NCBI GenBank assembly: GCA_963697565.1
Contig: CAVOOM010000007.1
Location: 496,001 to 560,000 of the forward strand
Direction: 5' to 3'
DNA from: CAWFSE01 sp963697565
Lineage (GTDB): Bacteria > Actinomycetota > Actinomycetes > CAVWCF01
Length of the DNA: 64,000 nucleotides
Below, one piece after another: positions 9,386 through 16,894 of the stretch. A program made the translations under genes and the position numbers. Every line of letters begins with the position of its first letter. Position 1 is the stretch's first letter. The notes under the pieces were generated by a model. It had not been told where the DNA came from. It saw nothing but the letters and a program-made list of their open reading frames with translations, and searched no databases.

Positions 9386-9910
9386 TTAGCCGGCCGACGG
9401 CGCGTACGTGGAGAAGCGGGCCGACCGGCGGCGAGACTCGCTCACCGCGGCGTCCTTCGCGGCGGGGGTGACGAGGAGCGCCAGCGGCACGAGGCTGACC
9501 AGGGCCGGCGGAAGCCACACCACCCCGACGACGACCACGCCGGCGTTGATCCCGAGTGCGAGCACCCAGGTCGCGGTGGTCAGCGATCGGGTGCAGGCCG
9601 CGGCGAGGAACAGCACCCCGCCCAGGGCGATCGAGGCCAGCCCGAGGGAGAGCTGGAAGTCCGCCCAGCCGGCCTGGGCCACGGCGTCGTCGGTGCCGAT
9701 CTGGTAGCCGGCGACGAGGACGAGGGCGCCTCCGATGGCGACCCAGACCATCGCCGCGACGGTCGTGATCCGCAAGGCCCAGCTGACCGGCAGCGGGCGC
9801 TCGTCGTCCTCGGTGGGCGCGGGCGACACCGGCTGGTGCACCCCGCGGGAGTGCGCCGGGGCGGGCTCGTCCCCGGGCGGCTCGGCCGCCAGCCAGTCCT
9901 CGTCCTCCAC
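9386..9910 (-). CDS. Uncharacterised four-helix membrane protein
   Basis: A 174-residue protein from a GTG at 9910. Residues 1-43 are hydrophilic and acidic; then four transmembrane segments (about 44-67, 84-105, 110-130, 135-150) and a basic tail. I do not recognise a family. It is 54 bases upstream of hisI on the same strand and divergent from the TIGR03085 gene. It may share the hisI-trpE transcript. Confidence 0.65.
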   Translation of the reverse strand: MEDEDWLAAEPPGDEPAPAHSRGVHQPVSPAPTEDDERPLPVSWALRITTVAAMVWVAIGGALVLVAGYQIGTDDAVAQAGWADFQLSLGLASIALGGVLFLAAACTRSLTTATWVLALGINAGVVVVGVVWLPPALVSLVPLALLVTPAAKDAAVSESRRRSARFSTYAPSAG

Positions 9911-9954
9911 GGGCGCATCCTGGCACCCGAGATGCCGATGTGGAACACCGTTCC

Positions 9955-9960
9955 TAGGAT
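9955..9960 (+). promoter_or_regulatory. Putative -10 box (TAGGAT) of a leaderless gene
   Basis: TAGGAT ends six bases before the ATG at 9967. In actinobacteria a TANNNT element at this distance usually places the transcription start at the first base of the start codon, giving a leaderless mRNA. There is no ribosome site in front of this ATG, which agrees with that reading. Confidence 0.55.
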
Positions 9961-9966
9961 TGGGAC

Positions 9967-10626
9967 ATGACCTCCCCTGACACCCTCTCCCCCACGCTGG
10001 CCCGAGCCGAGCGCGCCGCGCTCTGCGACCTCTTCGACGAGGTCGGTCCGGACGCCCCCACGCTGTGCGCCGGCTGGACCACCCGCGACCTGGCCGCGCA
10101 CCTGGTCATCCGCGAGCGCCGGGCCGACGCCTCCATCGGCATCGTGGCCAAGCCGCTGGCCGGCTGGACCGAGCGCGTGCAGGCCGGCGAGGCCAAGCGC
10201 CCGTGGGCGGAGCTGGTCACTCGGGTGCGGCACGGGGCGCCGTGGTACTCCGCGTTCTCGATCGGCAAGGTCGACGAGATGGCGAACGGGGCCGAGTACT
10301 TCATCCACCACGAGGACGTCCGCCGGGCCGCCGAGGGTTGGGAGCCCCGCGTCATGCGCGACGAGGATGAGCGCTTCCTGTGGGCGGTCGTGAGCAAGCG
10401 CGGCCAGGTCTTCTTCAAGGCCGCGACCGTCGGCGTGACCCTGCGCACCCCGGAGGGTCGCGAGTCCGTGGCCAAGACGGCCGAGCCGGCCCGCACCGTC
10501 GTGATCACCGGCCCGCCGTCGGAGCTCGCGATGTTCGCCTTCGGCCGCAAGGAGCACGCCCGGGTGGAGTTCTCCGGCGAGCCGGACGCGATCGACGAGC
10601 TGCGCGGCACGTCGCTCGGCATCTGA
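9967..10626 (+). CDS. TIGR03085-family DinB-like metal-binding protein
   Basis: A 219-residue protein of the maleylpyruvate-isomerase/DinB helical-bundle superfamily. TLCAGWTTRDLAAHLVIRER is the diagnostic N-terminal segment with the first metal-ligand His, and EYFIHHEDVRRA carries the second His pair. Members are mycothiol-related or uncharacterised metal proteins in actinobacteria; no substrate can be assigned. It is a lone plus-strand gene between the hisI-trpE block and hisF and converges on hisF. Confidence 0.88.
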   Translation: MTSPDTLSPTLARAERAALCDLFDEVGPDAPTLCAGWTTRDLAAHLVIRERRADASIGIVAKPLAGWTERVQAGEAKRPWAELVTRVRHGAPWYSAFSIGKVDEMANGAEYFIHHEDVRRAAEGWEPRVMRDEDERFLWAVVSKRGQVFFKAATVGVTLRTPEGRESVAKTAEPARTVVITGPPSELAMFAFGRKEHARVEFSGEPDAIDELRGTSLGI

Positions 10627-10657
10627 GCCGGTCCGCCACGACCGGCGTGGGTCGCGG

Positions 10658-11447
10658 CTAGCGCGCGTCGACGGCTGTCCGGACCGGGTGGCCGCGGTCG
10701 GCGAGCGCCTGCTTCACGGCTGAGATCGTCAGGTCGCCGAAGTGGAAGACGCTGGCGGCGAGCACGGCGTCGGCGCCGGCCTCCACGGCCGGCGGGAAGT
10801 CCTGCGAGCCGGCCAGCCCCGCCGCTGGCGATCAGGGGCACCGTCACGGCCGCGCGCACCTCGCGCAGCATCTCCAGGTCGTAGCCGTCGCGGGTGCCGT
10901 CGGCGTCCATCGAGTTCAGCAGGATCTCGCCGGCCCCGAGCCCGCACGCCTCGGCGGCCCAGGCCACCGCGTCGATGCCGGTCGAGCGGCGGCCGCCGTG
11001 GGTGGTGACCTCGTACCCGGAGTCGGTCGACACCCCCGGGGGGCAGCGGCGGGCGTCCACCGAGAGCACGAGCACCTGGGCGCCGTACCGGTCGGCGATC
11101 TCGGCGATGAGCCCCGGGCGGGCGATGGCGGCGGTGTTGACGCCGACCTTGTCGGCGCCGGCCCGCAGCAGCCGGTCGACATCCTCCACGGATCGAACGC
11201 CGCCACCGACGGTGAGCGGGATGAAGACCTGCTCGGCAGTGCGCGAGACCACCTCGTACGTCGTGGCGCGGTCGCCGCTGCTGGCGGTGATGTCGAGGAA
11301 GACGAGCTCGTCGGCGCCCTGGGCGTCGTACGCGCGGGCCAGTTCCACTGGGTCGCCGGCGTCGCGCAGGTCGGTGAAGTTGACGCCCTTGACCACGCGG
11401 CCTGCGTCGACGTCGAGGCAGGGGATCACGCGGACGGCGACGGGCAT
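10658..11447 (-). CDS. hisF: Imidazole glycerol phosphate synthase cyclase subunit (one apparent frameshift)
   Basis: Cyclase half of the HisFH complex, making imidazole glycerol phosphate and AICAR with ammonia from HisH. VIPCLDVDAGRVVKGVNF contains the catalytic Asp; LTVGGGVRS and IASGGAG are phosphate-binding loops. The frame breaks at about 10815-10835 (after IASGGAGRL); the normal C-terminus (FPPAVEAGADAVLAASVFHF, ending VDAR) follows in the next frame. Total span is a multiple of three plus one, so one extra base fits. It is separated from the other his genes by about 1.8 kb. Confidence 0.93.
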
Positions 11448-11454
11448 GCGTCCC

Positions 11455-11474
11455 AGGGTAGGCGGCCGTACGGT
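11455..11474. promoter_or_regulatory. Back-to-back -10 boxes in the 34-bp hisF / F420-gene gap
   Basis: On the minus strand TACCCT (11455-11460) lies seven bases before the hisF ATG; on the plus strand TACGGT (11469-11474) lies seven bases before the ATG at 11482. Both fit the actinobacterial TANNNT -10 at leaderless spacing. Only 34 bases separate the two start codons, so the -35 region of each promoter falls inside or next to the other gene start, and the two promoters probably interfere. Confidence 0.5.
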
Positions 11475-11481
11475 GGAGACC

Positions 11482-11860
11482 ATGAGCCAGGAGGTCGCCC
11501 GCATCGGGTCCAGCCGCTACATCCGCCTCGACGACCTTCAAGAAGGACGGCACGGCGATGCCGACGCCCGTGTGGGTCGTCGATGACGGCGAGCGGGTCT
11601 ACGTCACCACGCTGGAGAGCGCCGGCAAGCTCAAGCGGATCCGCAACAGCGGCCGGGTCCTCATCGCGCCGAGCGACTGGCGCGGGACGCCCAACGGCGA
11701 CGAGGTCGAGGGTCAGGCCGAGGTGCTCGACGCGTCGGGCGGGGCGCGGGTGCAGGTGATGATCAAGGCCAAGTACGGCCTGGAGTACCGGTTCTTCACG
11801 CTGATGGGCAAGCTCCGCCGCACCTCTGGCGACAGCGTCGGGATCGCGATCACCCTGTAG
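11482..11860 (+). CDS. PPOX-class F420-dependent oxidoreductase, Rv2061-like (one apparent frameshift)
   Basis: A short split-barrel flavin/deazaflavin protein of about 125 residues. The C-terminal part (VWVVDDGERVYVTTLE, GKLKRIRNSGRVLIAPSDWRG, VMIKAKYGLEYRFF) matches the Rv2061-type PPOX F420 family (TIGR03666 type). The start MSQEVARIGSSRYIRL is in a different frame from TTFKKDGTAMPTPVW; one extra base near 11530 explains it. Divergent from hisF with a 34-base gap. Substrate unknown. Confidence 0.82.
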
Positions 11861-11865
11861 TCGCG

Positions 11866-11883
11866 TCGCCCGGGCCCGGGCGA
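11866..11883. terminator. GC-rich perfect hairpin after the F420 gene
   Basis: TCGCCCGGGCCCGGGCGA is an 18-base perfect palindrome beginning six bases after the stop codon at 11860. There is no following T run, which is common for actinobacterial terminators. Role inferred from position only. Confidence 0.4.
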
Positions 11884-12004
11884 GCCCCCCCCGCCCCGTC
11901 GGTGTCCTTCGCTCGGCCGCCAGCCCCGAGATCTGCTGGTGTCGCTGGGGAGACTCGTATCCACAGATCGGCTCGCGGGGCTTCCCGGGGCGCTCCGGCT
12001 TCGC

Positions 12005-12026
12005 TAGCGTTCGAACACCTGTTCGA
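12005..12026 (+). promoter_or_regulatory. SOS (LexA) box overlapping the start region of an HNH gene
   Basis: TCGAACACCTGTTCGA at 12011-12026 matches the actinobacterial LexA operator TCGAAC-N4-GTTCGA exactly in both arms. It directly follows a TAGCGT -10-like hexamer (12005-12010), so bound LexA would cover the transcription start. The gene begins 18 bases downstream. LexA control of 13E12-type genes is established in Mycobacterium tuberculosis. Confidence 0.85.
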
Positions 12027-12044
12027 CCGACTCGGAGGCCCGCG

Positions 12045-12800
12045 TTGACCGTCTCGCCGCTCCCCTCGCGCCCCGCCGCGCGGGACGCGCCGGCCGGTCT
12101 AGGCGCGGCCCTGGCCGACCTCGCCCGCGCCCACCTCGCTCGCGGCAACGACCCCGACAGCGCCGGCACCCCCCTCACCGGCGGTGTCCGCCCCCACACC
12201 CTGCTCATCACCACCACCGGCGCACTCGCCCCACCACCGCGCGCCGGCACCGGCATCGGGCACGCGCTGGCAGGCTCCACACCCGGCAGCGGACACCGCC
12301 TCGGGACACGGCGTCCCCAACCCACGCCCGCCCAAGCCGTCTCAGGCCCCAAACCCACCTGGCCGTGGGCGCGGCTGGCCGAGCTTGACGGGATCGGCCC
12401 CGTCAGCGGCGAGTCCGCCCGCCGGCTCACCTGTGACACCGCCCTGCACCCGCTGCTCGCCGCCGGCGACTGGCAGCCCCTCGCCTACAGCCGCACCCAG
12501 CGCACGGTGCCACCCGCCCTGCGCCGCGCCATCGCCCTCAGGGACGGCGGCTGCCGCTTCGCCGGCTGCGACCGACCCGCACCCTGGTGCGACGCCCACC
12601 ACCTCGTCCACTGGGCCCACGGCGGCTCGACGGACCCCGACAACCTCGCCCTCGTCTGCGCCCACCATCACCACCTGCTGCACGAGGGCGGCTACCAGCT
12701 CACCCGCAGTGATCACGGCGGCTTCACCACACCCAAACCCGACGGCACTCAGGTGCCCGACCACCCCCGCGCCCACGACAGGGCCCACGCGCCTCCCTAG
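12045..12800 (+). CDS. HNH endonuclease of the 13E12/DUF222 family, N-terminally shortened
   Basis: A 251-residue protein ending in a clear HNH fold: CRFAGCDRPAPWCDAHHLVHWAHGGSTDPDNLALVCAHHHHLLHEGG, with the zinc CxxC/CxxH pairs and central His. The preceding segment (GIGPVSGESARRLTCD, LAYSRTQRTVPPALRRAI) corresponds to the end of the DUF222/13E12 region. Family members are usually 400 residues or more; here nearly the whole N-terminal DUF222 part is missing although a ribosome site (GGAGG) and TTG start lie at the normal place after the SOS box. It may be an internally deleted copy of a repeated family. The function of full-length members is not established. Confidence 0.78.
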   Translation: MTVSPLPSRPAARDAPAGLGAALADLARAHLARGNDPDSAGTPLTGGVRPHTLLITTTGALAPPPRAGTGIGHALAGSTPGSGHRLGTRRPQPTPAQAVSGPKPTWPWARLAELDGIGPVSGESARRLTCDTALHPLLAAGDWQPLAYSRTQRTVPPALRRAIALRDGGCRFAGCDRPAPWCDAHHLVHWAHGGSTDPDNLALVCAHHHHLLHEGGYQLTRSDHGGFTTPKPDGTQVPDHPRAHDRAHAPP

Positions 12801-12824
12801 CAGCAGCCGAGGGGCGAGCGCGGT

Positions 12825-13211
12825 TCAGCCGCAGTAGGCGTCGACCTCGACCTCGACGAGCATGGCGGGGTCGACGAACCCGGCCACCACGAGCATGGTT
12901 GCCGCGGGCCGGATCGCCGCGAAGAGCTCCCTGTGCGCGCGGCCCACGGCGTCGCTGTCGTGGCCGTGGCGCAGGTACATCCGGGTCCGGACGACATCGG
13001 CTAGCCCGCACCCGGCTTCCTCCAACGCCCGGCGAGCGACCCCGAAGGCCTCCAGGGTCTGGGCGTAGGCGTCACCGGGGTGCCGCACCTGGCCGTCGAC
13101 GGTGGCCGTCGACCCGGAGACCAGCACGAACGGGCCGGCCACGACCGCACGCGAGTACCCGACCGCGTCCTCCCATGGTCCGCCGCTGCTGATCAGCCGG
13201 TCGGCGCCCAT
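12825..13211 (-). CDS. RidA-family (YjgF/YER057c/UK114) protein
   Basis: A 128-residue RidA-type protein: AVVAGPFVLVSGSTATVDG, then VVRTRMYLRH and the C-terminal ML VEVEVDAYCG. Canonical RidA hydrolyses reactive enamine/imine intermediates from PLP enzymes; the Arg of VVRTRMY is the usual carboxylate-binding residue. The ATG at 13211 overlaps the priA stop (TGATG), so it is translated with the histidine genes. Whether it is true RidA or an Rid2-7 subfamily member cannot be settled here. Confidence 0.88.
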   Translation of the reverse strand: MGADRLISSGGPWEDAVGYSRAVVAGPFVLVSGSTATVDGQVRHPGDAYAQTLEAFGVARRALEEAGCGLADVVRTRMYLRHGHDSDAVGRAHRELFAAIRPAATMLVVAGFVDPAMLVEVEVDAYCG

Positions 13212-13984
13212 CAGGCGGAGGGTCCCGCGGCGCCGGCAACGGCGGCCAGCGCCTCCTCCAGGGTGAACGCCTGCGCGTAGAGCGCCTTGCCGACGATGGC
13301 GCCCTCGACGCCATCGGCGACCAGCCCGCTGAGAGCGACCAGGTCGGCCAGCGAGGACACCCCGCCGCTGGCGATGACCGGGGCGGACGTCGCTGCGCAG
13401 ACCTCGCGCAGCAGCTCCAGGTTGGGCCCTCGCAGCGTGCCGTCCTTCGTGACGTCGGTCAGCACGTAGCGCGGGCACCCGTCTCGGTCCAGCCGCTCAA
13501 GGACCTCCCAGAGGTTGCCGCCCTCGCGGGTCCAGCCCCGCGCGGCGAGCACCTCACCCCGTACGTCCAGGCCGACGGCGATCCGGTCCCCGTGCTCGCC
13601 GATGGAGCGCGCGGTCCACTCGGGGTCTTCGAGGGCCGCGGTCCCCAGGTTCACCCGCCGGCAGCCGGTGGCGAGCGCCGCAGCGAGGGACTCGTCGTCG
13701 CGGATGCCGCCGGACAACTCCACCTGCACGTCGAGCGCCCCCACGACCGCGGCCAGCAGGTCGCGGTTGGAGCCGCGGCCGAAGGCCGCGTCGAGGTCGA
13801 CGAGGTGCACCCACTCGGCGCCTGCGTCCTGCCACGCGAGCGCCGCGGCGAGCGGGTCGCCGTACGACGTCTCGGTGCCGGCCTCACCCTGGACGAGGCG
13901 GACCGCCTGGCCGGCCGCCACGTCGACTGCGGGCAGCAGCACGAGGCGGGTCGCGCTCGCGGCAGGTGCGGCGGGGCCGTTCAT
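13211..13984 (-). CDS. priA: Bifunctional phosphoribosyl isomerase (HisA/TrpF, PriA type)
   Basis: A 257-residue TIM barrel: LLPAVDVAAGQAVRLVQGEA carries the first catalytic Asp, VELSGGIRDDES the phosphate loop, YVLTDVTKDGTLRGPN the second Asp, and IASGGVSSLADL the second phosphate loop. In actinobacteria this protein isomerises both ProFAR (histidine) and phosphoribosyl anthranilate (tryptophan). The dual role is inferred from lineage and from the absence of trpF in the local trp genes. ATG at 13984. Confidence 0.93.
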   Translation of the reverse strand: MNGPAAPAASATRLVLLPAVDVAAGQAVRLVQGEAGTETSYGDPLAAALAWQDAGAEWVHLVDLDAAFGRGSNRDLLAAVVGALDVQVELSGGIRDDESLAAALATGCRRVNLGTAALEDPEWTARSIGEHGDRIAVGLDVRGEVLAARGWTREGGNLWEVLERLDRDGCPRYVLTDVTKDGTLRGPNLELLREVCAATSAPVIASGGVSSLADLVALSGLVADGVEGAIVGKALYAQAFTLEEALAAVAGAAGPSA

Positions 13985-13986
13985 GG

Positions 13987-14349
13987 TCAGGCCTTCCGGT
14001 TCGTCGTGAGGGTGTAGATGACCGGGGCGATCAGCAGCGACAGACCGAAGACGAGGAACCGGAAGTACCACGAGGGGCTGTACAGCCAGGCGGCGACCTG
14101 GACCGCCGGCGACGATCGACACGGTGATGCCCATGCGCACCCGGCGCTCTCGCTCGAAGCGACCCTGCGGCCGCCCCTTGTTGGTGCGCTTGGGCCGCAG
14201 CGACGGCCAGCCAGCCGGCCTGCCGCCCCGCTGGCAGGCGCTGCGGCGGCCTTCTGCTTGGCCGCCTTGGCCGCCCGCTCCCGCTCGCGGTGCTCCTCGG
14301 CCAGCTTGGCCTCCCGCTCCGCGCGCCGGCGGGCCCGTTCCTTCGACAT
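13987..14349 (-). CDS. Small basic membrane protein between hisH and priA (two compensating frameshifts)
   Basis: Begins MSKERARRRAEREAKLAEEH, a highly charged helical head, then in another frame WPSLRPKRTNKGRPQGRFER and RRVRMGITVSIVAG, and returns to the first frame for VQVAAWLYSPSWYFRFLVF and a C-terminal membrane helix ending TLTTNRKA. Shifts lie near 14200-14220 and 14105-14115. Corrected, it is about 120 residues with two hydrophobic stretches. I do not recognise a named family; similar small membrane genes occur between hisH and hisA in actinomycetes. Confidence 0.68.
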   Translation of the reverse strand: MSKERARRRAEREAKLAEEHRERERAAKAAKQKAAAAPASGAAGRLAGRRCGPSAPTRGGRRVASSESAGCAWASPCRSSPAVQVAAWLYSPSWYFRFLVFGLSLLIAPVIYTLTTNRKA

Positions 14350-14361
14350 CGGGCGCTGCTC

Positions 14362-14997
14362 CTAACTCAGGGAGTGGACCCAGGACGCCAGCAGGTGCGC
14401 GCCGGCGTCCCCGGACTTCTCGGGATGGAACTGGGTGGCCGTGAGCGGCCCATTCTCCACGGCGGCCACGAAGGGCTCGCCGTGCTCGGCCCAGGTGACC
14501 AGCGGAGGGGCGATCCGCGCGTGCGGCTGCAGGGACCACGCCCGCGCCGCGTAGGAGTGCACGAAGTAGAAGCGCTCCCCCTCGATCCCCGCGAAGAGCC
14601 GGGAGCCCGGCGCGGCGCGCACGGTGTTCCACCCCATGTGCGGGAGCACGTCGGCGTGCAGCCGGTCGACCACGCCGGGCCACTCCCCGCAGCCCTCGGT
14701 CTCGACCCCGTGCTCGACGCCGCGGTCGAAGAGCACCTGCATGCCCACGCAGATGCCCAGCACGGGACGGTTGCCAGCCAGCCGCCGCCCGATCACCTCA
14801 GGGCCGCGGACCGCGCGCAGCTGCGCCATGCAGGCGGCGAAGGCGCCCACGCCCGGCACCACGAGTCCGTCGCAGCCGAGGGCTTCGTCGTAGGCGGCGG
14901 TCAGCGCGACGTCTGCGCCCGCCCGCTCCAGCGCCCGAACCGCCGAGCGCACGTTGCCCGATCCGTAGTCGAGCACCACGACCGAGGGACGGCTCAT
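14362..14997 (-). CDS. hisH: Imidazole glycerol phosphate synthase glutaminase subunit
   Basis: A 211-residue class I glutamine amidotransferase supplying ammonia to HisF. Catalytic Cys in GICVGMQVLFD, His and Glu in TATQFHPEKSGDAG; VVLDYGSGNVRS is the HisH N-terminal signature. The ATG at 14997 overlaps the stop of the upstream 52-residue gene (ATGA). Confidence 0.95.
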   Translation of the reverse strand: MSRPSVVVLDYGSGNVRSAVRALERAGADVALTAAYDEALGCDGLVVPGVGAFAACMAQLRAVRGPEVIGRRLAGNRPVLGICVGMQVLFDRGVEHGVETEGCGEWPGVVDRLHADVLPHMGWNTVRAAPGSRLFAGIEGERFYFVHSYAARAWSLQPHARIAPPLVTWAEHGEPFVAAVENGPLTATQFHPEKSGDAGAHLLASWVHSLS

Positions 14998-15152
14998 GCC
15001 GATCCGACGTACCAGAGCCCGCCGGCGACCCCGGCGAGCAAGGCAAAGAGCCCGAGGACAAGCCCCGGCTTGGGCTTGCCCTGCTTGTAGAGCGAGTACG
15101 ACCCGCCCACGCAGAAGCCAGCCACGATGAAGCAGACGAACGCGAGCAGCAT
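14994..15152 (-). CDS. 52-residue two-helix membrane protein in the his operon
   Basis: Reads MLLAFVCFIVAGFCVGGSYS, a YKQGKPKPG loop, then VLGLFALLAGVAGGLWYVG and SA before the stop. Two transmembrane helices separated by a basic Lys/Pro loop. It lies between hisB (three bases upstream) and hisH (stop overlaps hisH start as ATGA), so it is almost certainly translated. No function known to me; too short for most automatic gene finders. Confidence 0.72.
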   Translation of the reverse strand: MLLAFVCFIVAGFCVGGSYSLYKQGKPKPGLVLGLFALLAGVAGGLWYVGSA

Positions 15153-15155
15153 GGG

Positions 15156-15743
15156 TTACAGCGCGCCCTTGGTCGAGGGGACGCCCTGCACCCGCGCGTC
15201 GAGGGCGACCGCGTCGCGCAGCGCGCGCGCGACGGCCTTGAACTGGGCCTCGACGACATGGTGGGCGTTGCGGCCCTCGAGCACTCGCACGTGCAGGCAG
15301 ATCTGGGCCGAGGCGCTGATCGACTCCCAGATGTGCCGGGTCAGCGACGTGTCGTACGTGCCGATCAGCTCGACGACCTCCGGCTCCACGTGTACGACGT
15401 AGGGGCGGCCGGACAGGTCGACGGCGGCCTGCACGAGGGCCTCGTCGAGCGGCACCAACGCGTCGCCGAAGCGGCGGATGCCCGCCTTGTCGCCCAGGGC
15501 CTCGCGGAGCGCCTGCCCGACGGCCAGCGCGGTGTCCTCGACGGTGTGGTGCGCGTCCACCTCGAGGTCGCCCACCGTGCGGACCTTGAGGTCGAAGCCG
15601 CCGTGCTTGCCGAGCTGGGCCAGCATGTGGTCGAAGAACGGCACGCCGGTCTCGACGTCGGCCGTCCCGCTGCCGTCGAGGTCGAGCTCGACGAGGACGT
15701 CGGACTCCTTGGTGGTGCGCTGAACGCGTGCGGTGCGGGTCAT
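15156..15743 (-). CDS. hisB: Imidazoleglycerol-phosphate dehydratase
   Basis: A 195-residue single-function HisB, manganese enzyme for the sixth histidine step. The two metal-binding His-rich motifs are DAHHTVEDTALAVGQ and NAHHVVEAQFKA; VPFFDHMLAQLGKHGGFD is also conserved. No fused histidinol phosphatase domain. ATG at 15743 overlaps the hisC stop by four bases. Confidence 0.96.
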   Translation of the reverse strand: MTRTARVQRTTKESDVLVELDLDGSGTADVETGVPFFDHMLAQLGKHGGFDLKVRTVGDLEVDAHHTVEDTALAVGQALREALGDKAGIRRFGDALVPLDEALVQAAVDLSGRPYVVHVEPEVVELIGTYDTSLTRHIWESISASAQICLHVRVLEGRNAHHVVEAQFKAVARALRDAVALDARVQGVPSTKGAL

Positions 15744-16894
15744 GCCTGGATCTCCCCAAGGGTCGCGGCGAGGGCGGTGCGGAAGGCCTGGTTCTCCTCG
15801 GGGGCGCCGACGCTCACGCGCAGCCACCCGTCGGGCCCGGTCTCCCGGATCAACACTCCCCGATCCAGCAGCGCGCGCCAAACGGCGTGCCGATCGGCGA
15901 AGCGGCCGAACAGGGCGAAGTTCGCGTCGGTGTCAGCCACCGTGAGGCCCTGCCCCCGCAGCCAGGCGACCAGGTCGTCGCGCTCGGAGCGCAGCAGGTC
16001 GACCCCGGCCAGCAGCTCAGACGCGTGCGCCAGGGCCGTGCGGGCCGCCGCCTGGGTGAGCGCCGACAGGTGGTACGGGAGGCGGACCAGCTGGACCGCC
16101 GCGACCACGGCCGGATCTGCGGCCAGGTAGCCCACCCGGGCGCCGGCGAACGCGAACGCCTTGCTCATCGTGCGGGTGACCACCAGCCGCGGGTCGCCGC
16201 CGAGCAGGGTCAGCGCGCTCGGGCTGCCGGGGCGGCGGAACTCCGCGTACGCCTCGTCGACGATCACCATCCCCGGCCCGGCGGCCAGCACCGCCTCGAC
16301 CACGTCGAGGGCAAGCGCCGTGCCCGTCGGGTTGTTCGGAGACGCGAGCAGCACCACGTCGGGGGCCAGCCGGGCCACCGCCTCGGCCGCCCGACCCGCA
16401 TCCAGGCCGAAGTCGTCGGCGCGCTCGGCGGTCACGTAGCCGGTGAACGTGTCGCGGCAGTAGTCGGGGTACATCGAGTACGTCGGGGTGAAGCCGAGCG
16501 CCGTGCGGCCTGGCCCGCCGAAGGCCTGCAGCAGCTGCAGCATGACCTCGTTCGAGCCGTTGGCCGCCCAGACGGACTCCGGCCCGATCTCGACGCCCTC
16601 ACGGGCCCGCAGGTACGCGGCCAGGTCTCCGCGGAGCGCGGTCGCATCGCGGTCCGGATAGCGGTTCAGCCCGTGGGCGGCCTCGGCGACCGCCCGAGCC
16701 AGGTCTTCCACGAGGTCGGCGGAGGGCGCGAACGGGTTCTCGTTGACGTTGAGCCGGACGGCGACGTCGAGCTGCGGCGCGCCGTACGGCGTGCGACCGC
16801 GCAGGTCATCGCGCAGCGGCAGGGCCGCCAGCCGGACGGCGAGCGGGTCGGTCGAGGCGCCCGTCACGGCGCCGGCCTGGTCGGTCACCGTCAC
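15740..16894 (-). CDS. hisC: Histidinol-phosphate aminotransferase
   Basis: A 384-residue fold type I PLP enzyme. VRLNVNENPFAPS is the N-terminal signature, SPNNPTGTAL and VIVDEAYAEF bind cofactor, and the PLP lysine is in TMSKAFAFAGARVGY. The GTG at 16894 is chosen because it overlaps the hisD stop (GTGA); a second in-frame GTG lies two codons later. Confidence 0.95.
   Translation of the reverse strand: MTVTDQAGAVTGASTDPLAVRLAALPLRDDLRGRTPYGAPQLDVAVRLNVNENPFAPSADLVEDLARAVAEAAHGLNRYPDRDATALRGDLAAYLRAREGVEIGPESVWAANGSNEVMLQLLQAFGGPGRTALGFTPTYSMYPDYCRDTFTGYVTAERADDFGLDAGRAAEAVARLAPDVVLLASPNNPTGTALALDVVEAVLAAGPGMVIVDEAYAEFRRPGSPSALTLLGGDPRLVVTRTMSKAFAFAGARVGYLAADPAVVAAVQLVRLPYHLSALTQAAARTALAHASELLAGVDLLRSERDDLVAWLRGQGLTVADTDANFALFGRFADRHAVWRALLDRGVLIRETGPDGWLRVSVGAPEENQAFRTALAATLGEIQA

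Noticed and set aside
12825..14683. Long minus-strand frames reading from priA or ridA into upstream sequence
   Set aside because: The extensions are antiphase read-through; canonical N-termini with coupled starts lie at 13984 and 13211.
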